A DNA stretch of 5,869 nt, taken from the NCBI GenBank assembly GCA_018895675.1, contig JAHIOG010000440.1:1-5869 (forward strand), read 5' to 3'. Position numbers and translations under genes: made by a program. Origin of the DNA: a bacterium. Lineage in GTDB: Bacteria; Fidelibacterota; UBA2242. Of this stretch, positions 1 to 5,869 are shown piece after piece. Below the pieces are notes generated by a model. That model worked only from the letters and a program-made list of their open reading frames with translations, searched no databases and was not told where the DNA came from. Every line of letters starts with the position of its first letter. Positions within the stretch are counted from its first letter, which is position 1.

Positions 1-121
1 CACTTATAATAAAGATGTCAATTTTTTGCTCTCCCCCAATTTCAATAAGCTTCTGAAGAGTGTTCCACCTTTCATCTTCAAATTCTTTTATGTGGATATC
101 AGCAGTATGGAGAATTTTCAC
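1..121 (-). CDS. SbcD/Mre11-like metallophosphoesterase (DNA repair exonuclease subunit), N-terminal fragment
   Basis: The minus strand from 121 to the window edge is open for 40 codons from a GTG start. It begins VKILHTADIHIKEFEDERW and continues through a hydrophobic IDIFIIS strand. This is the N-terminus of the calcineurin-like phosphoesterase fold seen in SbcD, Mre11 and YhaO-type nucleases: a first beta strand ending in the metal-binding D-x-H pair (D8, H10), a helix, then a strand that normally leads into a GD metal-ligand motif, which here lies beyond the edge. Such proteins usually pair with an SMC-like ATPase to process DNA ends; no partner is visible. GTG at 119-121 is preferred because the family motif starts there and AAAAGG lies 9 bases upstream. 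An IS30-family element sits 36 bases upstream of the start and separates this gene from ggt, its former neighbour on the same strand. Superfamily is fairly sure; the exact subfamily is not. Confidence 0.72.
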   Translation of the reverse strand, partial: MKILHTADIHIKEFEDERWNTLQKLIEIGGEQKIDIFIIS

Positions 122-130
122 GTTCTTTTG

Positions 131-154
131 CCTTTTAATAAAAACCTGGATTCA
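131..154. repeat. Left half of an IS-split imperfect inverted repeat
   Basis: Bases 131-141 (ccttttaataa) and 150-154 (attca) are complementary to 1221-1231 (ttattaatagg, one mismatch) and 1211-1215 (tgaat). With the IS removed, both arms come together around a single AGT. The central 13 bases then form a perfect palindrome. On the minus strand the outer arm contains the AAAAGG that probably serves as ribosome binding site for the nuclease gene starting at 121. Confidence 0.7.
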
Positions 155-157
155 AGT
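155..157. repeat. Target-site duplication AGT, left copy
   Basis: AGT directly abuts the left terminal repeat of the IS and is matched by AGT at 1208-1210. Three bases is within the 2-3 bp duplication typical of IS30-family elements. Three matching bases alone are weak, but the copy falls exactly where the terminal repeats end and at the symmetry centre of the restored target. Confidence 0.65.
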
Positions 158-169
158 ATTAAGTGCAAC
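158..169. repeat. IS30-family terminal inverted repeat, left (transposase 3' side)
   Basis: The sequence attaagtgcaac is the reverse complement of 1196-1207 apart from the terminal base (A here, G at the other end). The TAA stop of the transposase reading frame (159-161 on plus) lies inside this repeat. Bases 163-178 also form a 6-bp stem, GTGCAA and TTGCAC around a CAAT loop. Confidence 0.8.
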
Positions 170-1119
170 AATTTGCACCTACAAAAAATACATGATTAGG
201 CGTTTTAAATCCAAGACATTTTCTTGGTCGGTTATTCAGTTTTTTAATAGTTCGTATGATTTCCTCATTGGTAATGGTTGTAAAGTCTCTGTCATTCGGA
301 AAGTATTGTCTGATAAGACCACTAGTATTTTCGTTTAATCCCCGCTCAAAGGAAGAATAGGGATGAGCAAAATAGAATTCAGCGCCTAACTTTTTCGCAA
401 GGACTTCATGTCCGGCAAACTCTTTACCGTTATCAGAAGTCACTGTCTGAACATTGTGTTTTATTGGGAACAAAAGTTTACTAATCGCTTTGGTTACCTG
501 GTCCGATGTTTTTTGTTCAACCTTGTAGATCAAGGAAAGACGGGATTTCCTTTCCGTTACAGAGACTATCGCTTGTTTGTGCCGTTTGCCAATAATGGTA
601 TCGGCTTCCCAGTCTCCAAGACGTTCCTTTGTTTCGACAATAGGCGGACGTTCATCAATACTGACCTTGTTTCTAATCTCTTCCCGTCGGTCATTGGAGC
701 CATACCGTTTCTTTCTTTTTTTCCTGCACCGTAAATGACGATACAAATCACCACCGGATTGTTTATCCACCAAGATATGACGATAAATCCATTCATGACT
801 AACAGATATATCCATCTCGAGTTTCATCCAACCCGCAATCTGTTCAGGGGACCAATATTCGCTAATAAGAAATTCAATCGTTGCCCATGTACTTCCATCA
901 ATACGAAGTGGAACTTTATCTTTTCGGCGATTGACAGCCATATGATGGGGCCTGTTTATAACGATAACCTCGTTCACCGTGGTTGCGACGTAATTCACGA
1001 CTGATGGTGGATTTGTGAACCCCGATTACGGCTGCAATTTCTGTCTGATTATGACCTGTTTTAAACAATGAATAAATTCCGTATCTTTGTTCCAGGGTAA
1101 GCCGCTGGTATGAATCCAT
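159..1119 (-). pseudogene. IS30-family DDE transposase, interrupted by +1 frameshift
   Basis: Two overlapping minus-strand frames make one transposase. The first (from ATG at 1119) gives the N-terminal helix-turn-helix, with LTLEQRYGIYSL and a recognition-helix segment GVHKSTISRELRRN, up to about A57. That frame then reads into a stop at 916. The homology continues in the +1 frame from 947 (HHMAVNRRKDK...), so the break is at the C4 run 947-950, equal to one extra C. Joined, the protein is 319 residues, normal for the family. The second frame, numbered from its first ATG at 998, carries the catalytic triad: D133 in DWEADTIIG, D189 in TSDNG and E223 in ERGLNENTSG. The 33-residue D189–E223 spacing matches the DD(33)E of IS30. 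The frame ends inside the left terminal repeat. IS30 transposases are normally one frame, so I read this as decay or a homopolymer error rather than programmed shifting. Confidence 0.88.
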
Positions 1120-1124
1120 TTGTG

Positions 1125-1130
1125 CACCTC
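1125..1130 (-). promoter_or_regulatory. Ribosome binding site of the transposase
   Basis: On the minus strand GAGGTG lies five bases before the ATG at 1119, a good Shine-Dalgarno match that fixes the N-terminal start of the transposase. I could not identify a convincing promoter in the remaining right-end non-coding segment (1131-1207). Confidence 0.6.
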
Positions 1131-1195
1131 ATGTTTTGTGGAAAAAACAGTGCAAATGATACTGCAGCTTGCCTGCTCTTCCAAATTATTCTTGA

Positions 1196-1207
1196 GTTGC
1201 ACTTAAC
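1196..1207. repeat. IS30-family terminal inverted repeat, right (transposase 5' side)
   Basis: The sequence gttgcacttaac is the inverted copy of 158-169 with one mismatch at the outermost position. The two ends differ just inside the repeat: the next shared block (ATTTGCAC at 171-178) reappears at the right end only at 1150-1157, about 40 bases further in. Confidence 0.8.
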
Positions 1208-1210
1208 AGT
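1208..1210. repeat. Target-site duplication AGT, right copy
   Basis: AGT directly outside the right terminal repeat, equal to 155-157. Together they support IS boundaries at 158 and 1207. Confidence 0.65.
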
Positions 1211-1231
1211 TGAATTCACGTTATTAATAGG
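1211..1231. repeat. Right half of the IS-split imperfect inverted repeat
   Basis: Bases 1211-1215 (tgaat) and 1221-1231 (ttattaatagg) mirror 150-154 and 131-141 on the other side of the IS. On the minus strand this arm starts four bases after the ggt stop codon, so before insertion the hairpin would have filled most of the short ggt–nuclease gap. Confidence 0.7.
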
Positions 1232-1235
1232 TCGG

Positions 1236-2903
1236 TTAATACGCCGACGCCGCAGATTGACGCCGTTTATCCGGCACGGCAATATAATACTTTTTATCCC
1301 GGTCCAGGGCGATGGCATTCACGTCCCCAATAACGGAACGGTTCTTGACCGTGTAACCTTTTTCCGTCAATATAGCAGTTAAATCCGGTGGAAATGCATA
1401 ATTTTCGACAAATATAACATCAGGCAACCACTGATGATGAAAACGCGGAGCATTCACGGCATCTGTCAGGCTCATATCAAAATCGATCATATTCATCAAA
1501 ACCTGAGCAACTGACGTGATAATCGCTCCGCCGCCCGGTGATCCTAAAATCCACATCAAAGTGTCATTCCGGGTCACAATTGTTGGCGTCATAGAGCTTA
1601 ACATACGTTTCTGCGGTTGAATGGCGTTGGCTTCGGCGCCGACCAGACCATACATATTGGGAAAACCGGGTTTGATGGAAAAATCGTCCATTTCATTATT
1701 TAATAAAATCCCGGTGCCGCCGGCAACAAAACCGGATCCGTAGCTGGCATTTAATGTTGTGGTTACCGAGACAGCCCAACCGTACTGATCGACGACCGAA
1801 AAATGGGTGGTTTCCTCGCTCTCCGGTAATGTCGAATGACTGACACCAGAGCTGGGACTTGCCTTCGATAAATCAATTTCATTTACCATTGCCCGGATCA
1901 GTGAATCACTTATTAAAAATTCCAGCGGAACTTTAATGAAATCGGGATCACCCAGATAGTGAGCACGGTTGGCATAGGCGCGGCGTTCCGCTTCAGTGAC
2001 AAGCTGGATTGATGTCGATGAATGGAAGCCATATTCCGATAACGGAAACTGTTCCACGACTTTCATAATCTGCGCCAGACAGACGCCGCCGGAACTTGGC
2101 GGCGGCATCGAAAAAATATCATGGTCTCTGTATGTAAAATGAACCGGCTGCCGTTCCTTTACTTCATAATGACGCATATCCCATTCGCTAAGTATCCCGC
2201 CGTTATTGCGCACACTCCGAACAATCTGTTTAGCTATTTTTCCCTGATAAAATTCCAGCCATTCGTATTTGGCTAATCGTCTTAATGTTTTTGCCAGAGC
2301 AGGAAAACGTAATGTATCGCCGATCTCCGGCGTCTCACCGCCGGGATAAAACATATTCAACGATGATGGAAAACGGCTCATTAGTTCTTTATGTGATTCG
2401 AGTCCTTCATGAATAAAATATGTGACTGGAAATCCTTTTTGAGCCAGCTCAATTGCCGGCGCCAGCAGCTTCTGCCAGAGCCGGGTTCCGTATCTTTCGT
2501 GAACATACGCATAGCCCGCCACAGAACCGGGAACCCCAATCGCGAGAGCGCCTTCGGTACTCAATCCGTCAACAGGCTGTCCGGTTTCATCGAGATACAT
2601 ATCGCGATGAGCCGCCCGTGGAGCTTTCTCTCGAAAATCGATCGTTGTGATAAATCCATCCGGTGAACGAATAACCATAAATCCGCCGCCACCGATATTA
2701 CCTGCCGGTGGGTACACCACCGCCAGTGCAAATCCTACGGCAATCGCGGCGTCTATTGCGGTTCCGCCCTTCTTTAAAATCTCAATACCCACATCCGATG
2801 CAAGTTTCGAAGCCGATACTACGGCGCCCTGTCTTCCAACCTGAAAAGTTTGGGAAAGCAGTACTGAACTAATTATAAGTATAACAATTGCGATTTTTTT
2901 CAT
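1236..2903 (-). CDS. ggt: Gamma-glutamyltransferase (glutathione hydrolase proenzyme), exported
   Basis: A 555-residue protein of the Ntn-hydrolase gamma-glutamyltranspeptidase family, which cleaves glutathione and other gamma-glutamyl compounds by hydrolysis or transpeptidation. The proenzyme self-cleaves before a threonine to give large and small subunits. That site is T365 in ESEETTHFSVVD, giving a small subunit of 191 residues. By alignment from memory with E. coli GGT, the conserved residues are present: R91 in DFREKAP, N385, D407 in NNEMDDF, S436-S437 in LSSM, G457-G458 in GSPGG, and lid-loop Y418. The N-terminus (MKK followed by a hydrophobic run to about residue 16) looks like a signal peptide without a lipobox cysteine, so a periplasmic location is likely. 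The ATG at 2903 is chosen because it begins the signal peptide and follows the rnhB-yraN stop by seven bases. In-frame codons further upstream lie inside yraN and resemble no GGT. Probably co-transcribed with rnhB-yraN. All expected parts are intact. Confidence 0.95.
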   Translation of the reverse strand: MKKIAIVILIISSVLLSQTFQVGRQGAVVSASKLASDVGIEILKKGGTAIDAAIAVGFALAVVYPPAGNIGGGGFMVIRSPDGFITTIDFREKAPRAAHRDMYLDETGQPVDGLSTEGALAIGVPGSVAGYAYVHERYGTRLWQKLLAPAIELAQKGFPVTYFIHEGLESHKELMSRFPSSLNMFYPGGETPEIGDTLRFPALAKTLRRLAKYEWLEFYQGKIAKQIVRSVRNNGGILSEWDMRHYEVKERQPVHFTYRDHDIFSMPPPSSGGVCLAQIMKVVEQFPLSEYGFHSSTSIQLVTEAERRAYANRAHYLGDPDFIKVPLEFLISDSLIRAMVNEIDLSKASPSSGVSHSTLPESEETTHFSVVDQYGWAVSVTTTLNASYGSGFVAGGTGILLNNEMDDFSIKPGFPNMYGLVGAEANAIQPQKRMLSSMTPTIVTRNDTLMWILGSPGGGAIITSVAQVLMNMIDFDMSLTDAVNAPRFHHQWLPDVIFVENYAFPPDLTAILTEKGYTVKNRSVIGDVNAIALDRDKKYYIAVPDKRRQSAASAY

Positions 2904-2910
2904 GTTTCTC

Positions 2911-3903
2911 TTATAAACGAAATGCGTCTTCCATATGAAATATCTGGTTTCCTTTCGATGTAATTGTAACACCGATGACGTCAAAACGGCAGTCGAGATC
3001 CAATTCAGGATGCCGGGACAGGTAAGCATCGGCAATGATCCCAAGCTGCTGCATTTTACGATCATCGACCCAGCTCGCCGGCGGTCCGAAAATTTTGCGC
3101 CGCTGGGTTTTGACTTCCACAAAACTCAATACCCCGTTTTTCCGGGCAATAATATCAATCTCGCCGTACGCGCCGGCATGAAAATTTCGCTGTAATATCG
3201 TAAAACCCTTGTTATAAAGATAAAATGCCGCCGCATCTTCACCGTATTTCCCCAGATAACGGGTATTTGAAACAGTATCGATATTCACAAGATATTCTTT
3301 AACACCATGAAATGACCTGCGGTGGATCGGACAGGGTTTCAACTTCTGAATTGCTTCACGGTGTTTCTTGGTCCCGTAGCCTTTATGAACGGCAAATCCG
3401 TAACCGGGAAAAACCGCATCCATTTCCCGCATAAACCTATCTCTGTACACTTTTGCGATAATTGACGCCGCCGAAATCGAATAGCACAAGCGATCACCGC
3501 CAATTATGGCAGTTTGAGGATAAATATTATCCGGCAATCCTCTGCCGTCCACCAGAATGTAATCAACTTTTAATTTCAAACGACCGATCGCTTGACGCAT
3601 GGCTTTATGAGTGGCTCTCAGAATATTTATTCTGTCAATCTCAGTAGAATCAACAATTCCAATTCCAACTGCTGAGGCTTGTTCCATAATGACGTCATAT
3701 AGCCGTTCCCGCTTTTTCTCTGACAATTTTTTTGAATCACGGATTCCATCGATCCATTCCGTCGATTGATCAAATACTACCGCTGCCGCGACAACCGGAC
3801 CCGCCAGAGGACCTCTGCCGGCTTCATCAATACCGGCAATATTCCGCTTCCCTTGACTCCAGAGCTGTTTTTCTAATTGCAGATGTTGAGATACTGTTTC
3901 CAT
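2911..3903 (-). CDS. rnhB-yraN: Ribonuclease HII–YraN (UPF0102) fusion protein
   Basis: One uninterrupted frame of 330 residues joins two proteins usually encoded separately. Residues 1 to about 203 are RNase HII, which cuts the RNA strand of RNA/DNA hybrids and starts removal of ribonucleotides misinserted in DNA. It shows IAGIDEAGRG with D26, E27 and the GRG motif at 29-31, D119 in ILVDG, probable fourth acidic ligand D137, SISAASIIAKVYRDR, and the conserved tyrosine of HKGYGTKKH (Y176). Residues about 214-322 are YraN/UPF0102, a predicted endonuclease-like fold related to Holliday-junction resolvases: LGKYGEDAAAFYL, the acidic GEID (E248, D250), FVEVKTQ (E263, K265) and RFDVI. The linker is only about ten residues and the length is close to the sum of stand-alone RNase HII and YraN. 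A GTG at V206 (3286-3288) could allow separate YraN translation, but it lacks a clear ribosome binding site. The stop lies seven bases before ggt, suggesting an operon. The YraN role is inferred, not proven. Confidence 0.93.
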   Translation of the reverse strand: METVSQHLQLEKQLWSQGKRNIAGIDEAGRGPLAGPVVAAAVVFDQSTEWIDGIRDSKKLSEKKRERLYDVIMEQASAVGIGIVDSTEIDRINILRATHKAMRQAIGRLKLKVDYILVDGRGLPDNIYPQTAIIGGDRLCYSISAASIIAKVYRDRFMREMDAVFPGYGFAVHKGYGTKKHREAIQKLKPCPIHRRSFHGVKEYLVNIDTVSNTRYLGKYGEDAAAFYLYNKGFTILQRNFHAGAYGEIDIIARKNGVLSFVEVKTQRRKIFGPPASWVDDRKMQQLGIIADAYLSRHPELDLDCRFDVIGVTITSKGNQIFHMEDAFRL

Positions 3904-3929
3904 TACCGCTGAATTTAACGGTGATTAGC

Positions 3930-3935
3930 GTTATA
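3930..3935 (-). promoter_or_regulatory. Possible -10 element for the rnhB-yraN–ggt operon
   Basis: On the minus strand TATAAC lies 26 bases upstream of the ATG at 3903, a reasonable distance for a -10 box with a short leader. No good -35 box stands at the expected spacing, and the region before the ATG has only a weak Shine-Dalgarno match. Tentative. Confidence 0.25.
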
Positions 3936-4025
3936 GGCAAACGGCATCTTTTCTATGGAGACTCTTCATCTTTTGGATTAGATACTGTCAACCATTTTTC
4001 ATTTATCTCGTTCAGCGTCTTTTCC

Positions 4026-4054
4026 TTGACTATTAATACTTCTTTATTTAGTTT
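4026..4054 (+). promoter_or_regulatory. Possible sigma-70-type promoter for the OPT transporter gene
   Basis: TTGACT (4026-4031) is followed after 17 bases by TAGTTT (4049-4054). The -35 box is a five-of-six match and the spacing is ideal, but the -10 box is poor. The predicted leader would be about 45 bases. Tentative. Confidence 0.25.
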
Positions 4055-4094
4055 CATTGGAATTTTAATGATAGTTAAAATAAACAAATAAATT

Positions 4095-4102
4095 AGGGAG
4101 GT
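4095..4102 (+). promoter_or_regulatory. Strong Shine-Dalgarno sequence that fixes the TTG start
   Basis: AGGGAGGT lies just before TTG at 4107, with five bases between the GGAGG core and the start. The first in-frame ATG, at 4152, has no such signal, and the codons between encode the usual hydrophilic OPT leader (KEFKPFVPAETSMKELTF). The TTG is therefore the start. Confidence 0.85.
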
Positions 4103-4106
4103 AGAG

Positions 4107-5869
4107 TTGGCTAACAAAGAATTTAAACCATTTGTTCCTGCAGAAACCAGCATGAAGGAACTTACTTTCAAGGCGCTGTTTTTAGGCGTAATACTCGCAG
4201 TTGTTTTAGGAGCGGCAAATGCCTATCTCGGATTAAAAGCCGGTATGACGGTTGCGGCAACATTCCCCGCAGCTGTTATTTCCATGGCAGTTCTGCGCTT
4301 CTTCAAGGGCACTATTCTTGAAGAAAATATTGCCAGAACAACGGGCGCTGTTGGTGAAGCTCTTGCCGCCGGCGCCATTTTCACATTGCCGGCTTTCATT
4401 ATGACCGGCGTGTGGAAAGAATTTAACTATTTGACAAGCACGCTATTAATGCTCGTTGGCGGTATTCTGGGTGTTTTACTCGTGATCATTCTTCGCAAAA
4501 CGATGGTAGAAGACGCTACTCTTCCCTATCCCGAAAGCCGCGCCTGCGCCGAAATCGTCAAAGCCGGTCAGGGCGGACAATCCGGCGCCAAATTTGTATT
4601 TGGTTCAATCGGGTTGGCAGCCTTTATCGAATTATTTAAAAACCCGAATGGAATTTTTATCATCAAAGATTCTGTCAAAGGATTCTTACAGTTTGGTTTA
4701 TCAAAAATCAACTTAATAAACAGCAAAGCACAGGTGATAACATCCGGCGCTAAAGAGGCTGTATTTTCCCAAAAAGGCGGAATGGTGCTGCAAAGTCCGG
4801 CTGCTTCTCCCGCTTTTCTCGGTGTAGGCTATATTATCGGTTTTAAACTTGCGGCAATTACCTTCTCCGGTGGGATTTTCGGATGGTTATTTCTCATGCC
4901 TATCGTACTGTTCCTGATGTACAATGACCTGTTACCTTTCGCCGATGGTGGCTCCGGTTGGATAGAAATTGCCAAATCAGCTTACAGTTCAACCGTTAAA
5001 CCGATTGCGGTCGGCGGTATGCTTGTGGGCGCTTTCTATACGCTATTCAAAATGAGAAAAAATCTCATTGGCGGGATCGGCAGAGGTCTGGCTGACATCG
5101 GCGCCTCTAAAGGTTCTTCTGTAGAAGTTAAAAGAACCGACAAAGATGCTCCGTTAGGCATTGTATTAATCTCTATCGGCGTTATCGTTCTCTGTATGAT
5201 TATTCTTTATCATGCTTTTACACAACAGATCGGTTCCGCAATTCTGGCTGCCGCCGTAATGGCAATCGCCGGATTCGTATTTGCAGCCGTTGCCGGTTAT
5301 CTGGTCGGAATTATCGGAAGTTCTTCCAATCCTATTTCCGGTCTAACACTTTCAACTTTACTGATCGCCGCTCTGCTCATGGTATTGGTTGGTATGAAAG
5401 GTAATCCCGGCGTTGCCGCTGTTCTTGGTATTGCCTCGGTAGTATGCTGTGTGGCTGGCGTTGCCGGCGATATGATGCAGGACTGGAAAGTCGGTCATAT
5501 TCTGGGCGGTACTCCCTGGAAAATGCAGGTCGGCGGTATGATCGGCGTCGTTGCAGCCGCTCTTGTATTGGTTATTCCGATTATGCTGCTTCACGAAGCC
5601 AACACAATCGGAAGCGATGCTTTGCCTGCGCCTCAGGCTGGTTTAATGGCAATGATGAGCAAAGGTATTGTCGGTGGTGAAATGGCATGGCCCCTGGTTA
5701 TCGCCGGTATGTTTTTCGCCATCGCATTGATTTTGATCGGCTCACCGTCTCCAATGTTGATCTCAGTCGGTATGTACCTGCCTTTTAACACTACTTTCGC
5801 CATTTTTGTTGGCGGTTTGATTAAATACATCGTTGATAAAGTTGCCGAGAAACGCATTAAAGATCAAAA
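4107..5869 (+). CDS. OPT-family oligopeptide transporter, 3' end outside the window
   Basis: An open frame of 587 codons reaches the right edge with no stop. It encodes an inner-membrane carrier of the oligopeptide transporter (OPT) family, whose prokaryotic members are thought to import small peptides, probably with ions. Visible landmarks: leader FKPFVPAETSMKELTFKA; first membrane segment and LGAANAYLGLKAGMTVAA (about 34-51); GEALAAGAIFTLPAF (84-97); LPYPESRACAEIVKAG (139-154), a hallmark loop; GIIGSSSNPISG (401-412), the NPxSG motif; and DWKVGHILGGTPWKMQ (459-474), matching the family's D-x-K-x-G...P-x-x-Q pattern. Many hydrophobic segments run between these, including 352-371, 377-401, 413-431 and 530-546. 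The hydrophilic stretch 332-349 is probably a cytoplasmic loop. Prokaryotic OPT proteins of this type are roughly 600-690 residues, so little is missing. It is divergent from rnhB-yraN–ggt. Substrate is not predictable here; peptides released by the neighbouring GGT are one idea. Confidence 0.92.
   Translation, partial: MANKEFKPFVPAETSMKELTFKALFLGVILAVVLGAANAYLGLKAGMTVAATFPAAVISMAVLRFFKGTILEENIARTTGAVGEALAAGAIFTLPAFIMTGVWKEFNYLTSTLLMLVGGILGVLLVIILRKTMVEDATLPYPESRACAEIVKAGQGGQSGAKFVFGSIGLAAFIELFKNPNGIFIIKDSVKGFLQFGLSKINLINSKAQVITSGAKEAVFSQKGGMVLQSPAASPAFLGVGYIIGFKLAAITFSGGIFGWLFLMPIVLFLMYNDLLPFADGGSGWIEIAKSAYSSTVKPIAVGGMLVGAFYTLFKMRKNLIGGIGRGLADIGASKGSSVEVKRTDKDAPLGIVLISIGVIVLCMIILYHAFTQQIGSAILAAAVMAIAGFVFAAVAGYLVGIIGSSSNPISGLTLSTLLIAALLMVLVGMKGNPGVAAVLGIASVVCCVAGVAGDMMQDWKVGHILGGTPWKMQVGGMIGVVAAALVLVIPIMLLHEANTIGSDALPAPQAGLMAMMSKGIVGGEMAWPLVIAGMFFAIALILIGSPSPMLISVGMYLPFNTTFAIFVGGLIKYIVDKVAEKRIKDQ

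Larger units (their letters stand above)
158..1207 (-). mobile_element. IS30-family insertion sequence, 1050 bp, with frameshifted transposase
   Basis: The element is bounded by 12-bp terminal inverted repeats (158-169 and 1196-1207; 11 of 12 match, mismatch at the outermost base) and flanked by AGT direct repeats. Its length and single transposase reading frame fit IS30 elements, usually about 1.0-1.25 kb. It carries no passenger gene. The transposase reads on the minus strand, the same direction as ggt and the truncated nuclease gene. The right end has about 90 bases of non-coding DNA before the transposase start, while the left terminal repeat overlaps the transposase stop codon. The transposase is broken by a one-base frameshift, so this copy is probably not autonomous unless the shift is a sequencing error. 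It may once have been mobilised by an intact relative; none is in this window. Confidence 0.88.
3904..4106. other. Divergent intergenic region between rnhB-yraN and the OPT transporter
   Basis: About 200 AT-rich bases separate the two divergent start codons and should hold both promoters. I see no convincing RNA gene or riboswitch. A minus-strand 34-codon frame (3953-4057) begins MKLNKEV but has no ribosome binding site and no recognisable family, so it is not called as a gene. Confidence 0.6.

Noticed and set aside
60..1004. Plus-strand frames across the IS left end and transposase
   Set aside because: They are antisense to a transposase with full family motifs; their translations show no family features.
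158..1207. IS as carrier of cargo such as a defence or resistance gene
   Set aside because: The transposase and ends fill all 1050 bases; no second gene fits.
131..1231. IS-flanking inverted repeat as the ggt rho-independent terminator
   Set aside because: The stem is AT-rich, has internal loops and lacks a clean U-tract immediately after it; target-site or ribosome-binding-site sequestration explains it at least as well.
2904..3122. N-terminal extension of ggt to an upstream ATG (628 residues)
   Set aside because: The extra 73 codons lie antiphase inside the well-supported YraN coding region and precede a clear signal peptide beginning at 2903.
4026..4094. Riboswitch or attenuator upstream of the OPT gene
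   Set aside because: The leader is short and AT-rich, with no recognisable aptamer core and no hairpin followed by a U-tract.
3953..4171. Minus-strand small frame of 72 residues, or 34 residues from ATG at 4057
   Set aside because: The longer version is antisense to the OPT start. The shorter one has no ribosome binding site, no recognisable family and sits in the AT-rich divergent promoter region.
5358..5857. Other-frame reading frames in the right 500 bases
   Set aside because: They overlap the OPT gene, which keeps its hydrophobic pattern and family motifs to the edge; the alternative translations are low-complexity shadows.

Overview
The window carries four protein-coding loci and one insertion sequence. 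Three cellular genes are on the minus strand and read right to left: an RNase HII–YraN fusion, then a gamma-glutamyltransferase, then the first 40 codons of an SbcD/Mre11-like nuclease. The fourth, an OPT-family oligopeptide transporter, is on the plus strand, diverges from the fusion gene and runs off the right edge. The host looks like a Gram-negative-type bacterium, because the gamma-glutamyltransferase has an export signal and lid-loop features like those of the periplasmic E. coli enzyme. I cannot name a phylum. The rnhB–yraN fusion may help to place it.

Layout: 1-121 (-) 5' part of a metallophosphoesterase/exonuclease gene with a GTG start; 158-1207 an IS30-family element whose transposase reads on the minus strand and is broken by a +1 frameshift in a C4 run; 1236-2903 (-) ggt; 2911-3903 (-) rnhB-yraN fusion; 3904-4106 divergent intergenic region; 4107-5869 (+) OPT transporter, TTG start behind a strong Shine-Dalgarno sequence.

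The IS has an almost perfect 12-bp terminal inverted repeat (11 of 12, outermost base mismatched) and sits between AGT direct repeats. Removing the IS and one AGT copy restores a short ggt–nuclease junction containing a 13-bp perfect palindrome centred on the AGT, with outer arms of 11 bp (10 matching). The element therefore landed in the centre of a palindrome, as expected for IS30-type target choice. The outer arm contains the likely ribosome binding site of the nuclease gene, so the uninterrupted junction may have worked as a translational-coupling hairpin, which the insertion would destroy.

Functionally, the exported gamma-glutamyltransferase would release glutamate and short peptides such as Cys-Gly from glutathione-like compounds, and the divergent OPT carrier could import peptides. 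That link rests only on adjacency. The RNase HII–YraN protein and the SbcD-like nuclease are nucleic-acid enzymes. I found no tRNA, rRNA, CRISPR array or phage module. The points most worth following are the single-polypeptide RNase HII–YraN fusion and the IS-split palindromic junction.
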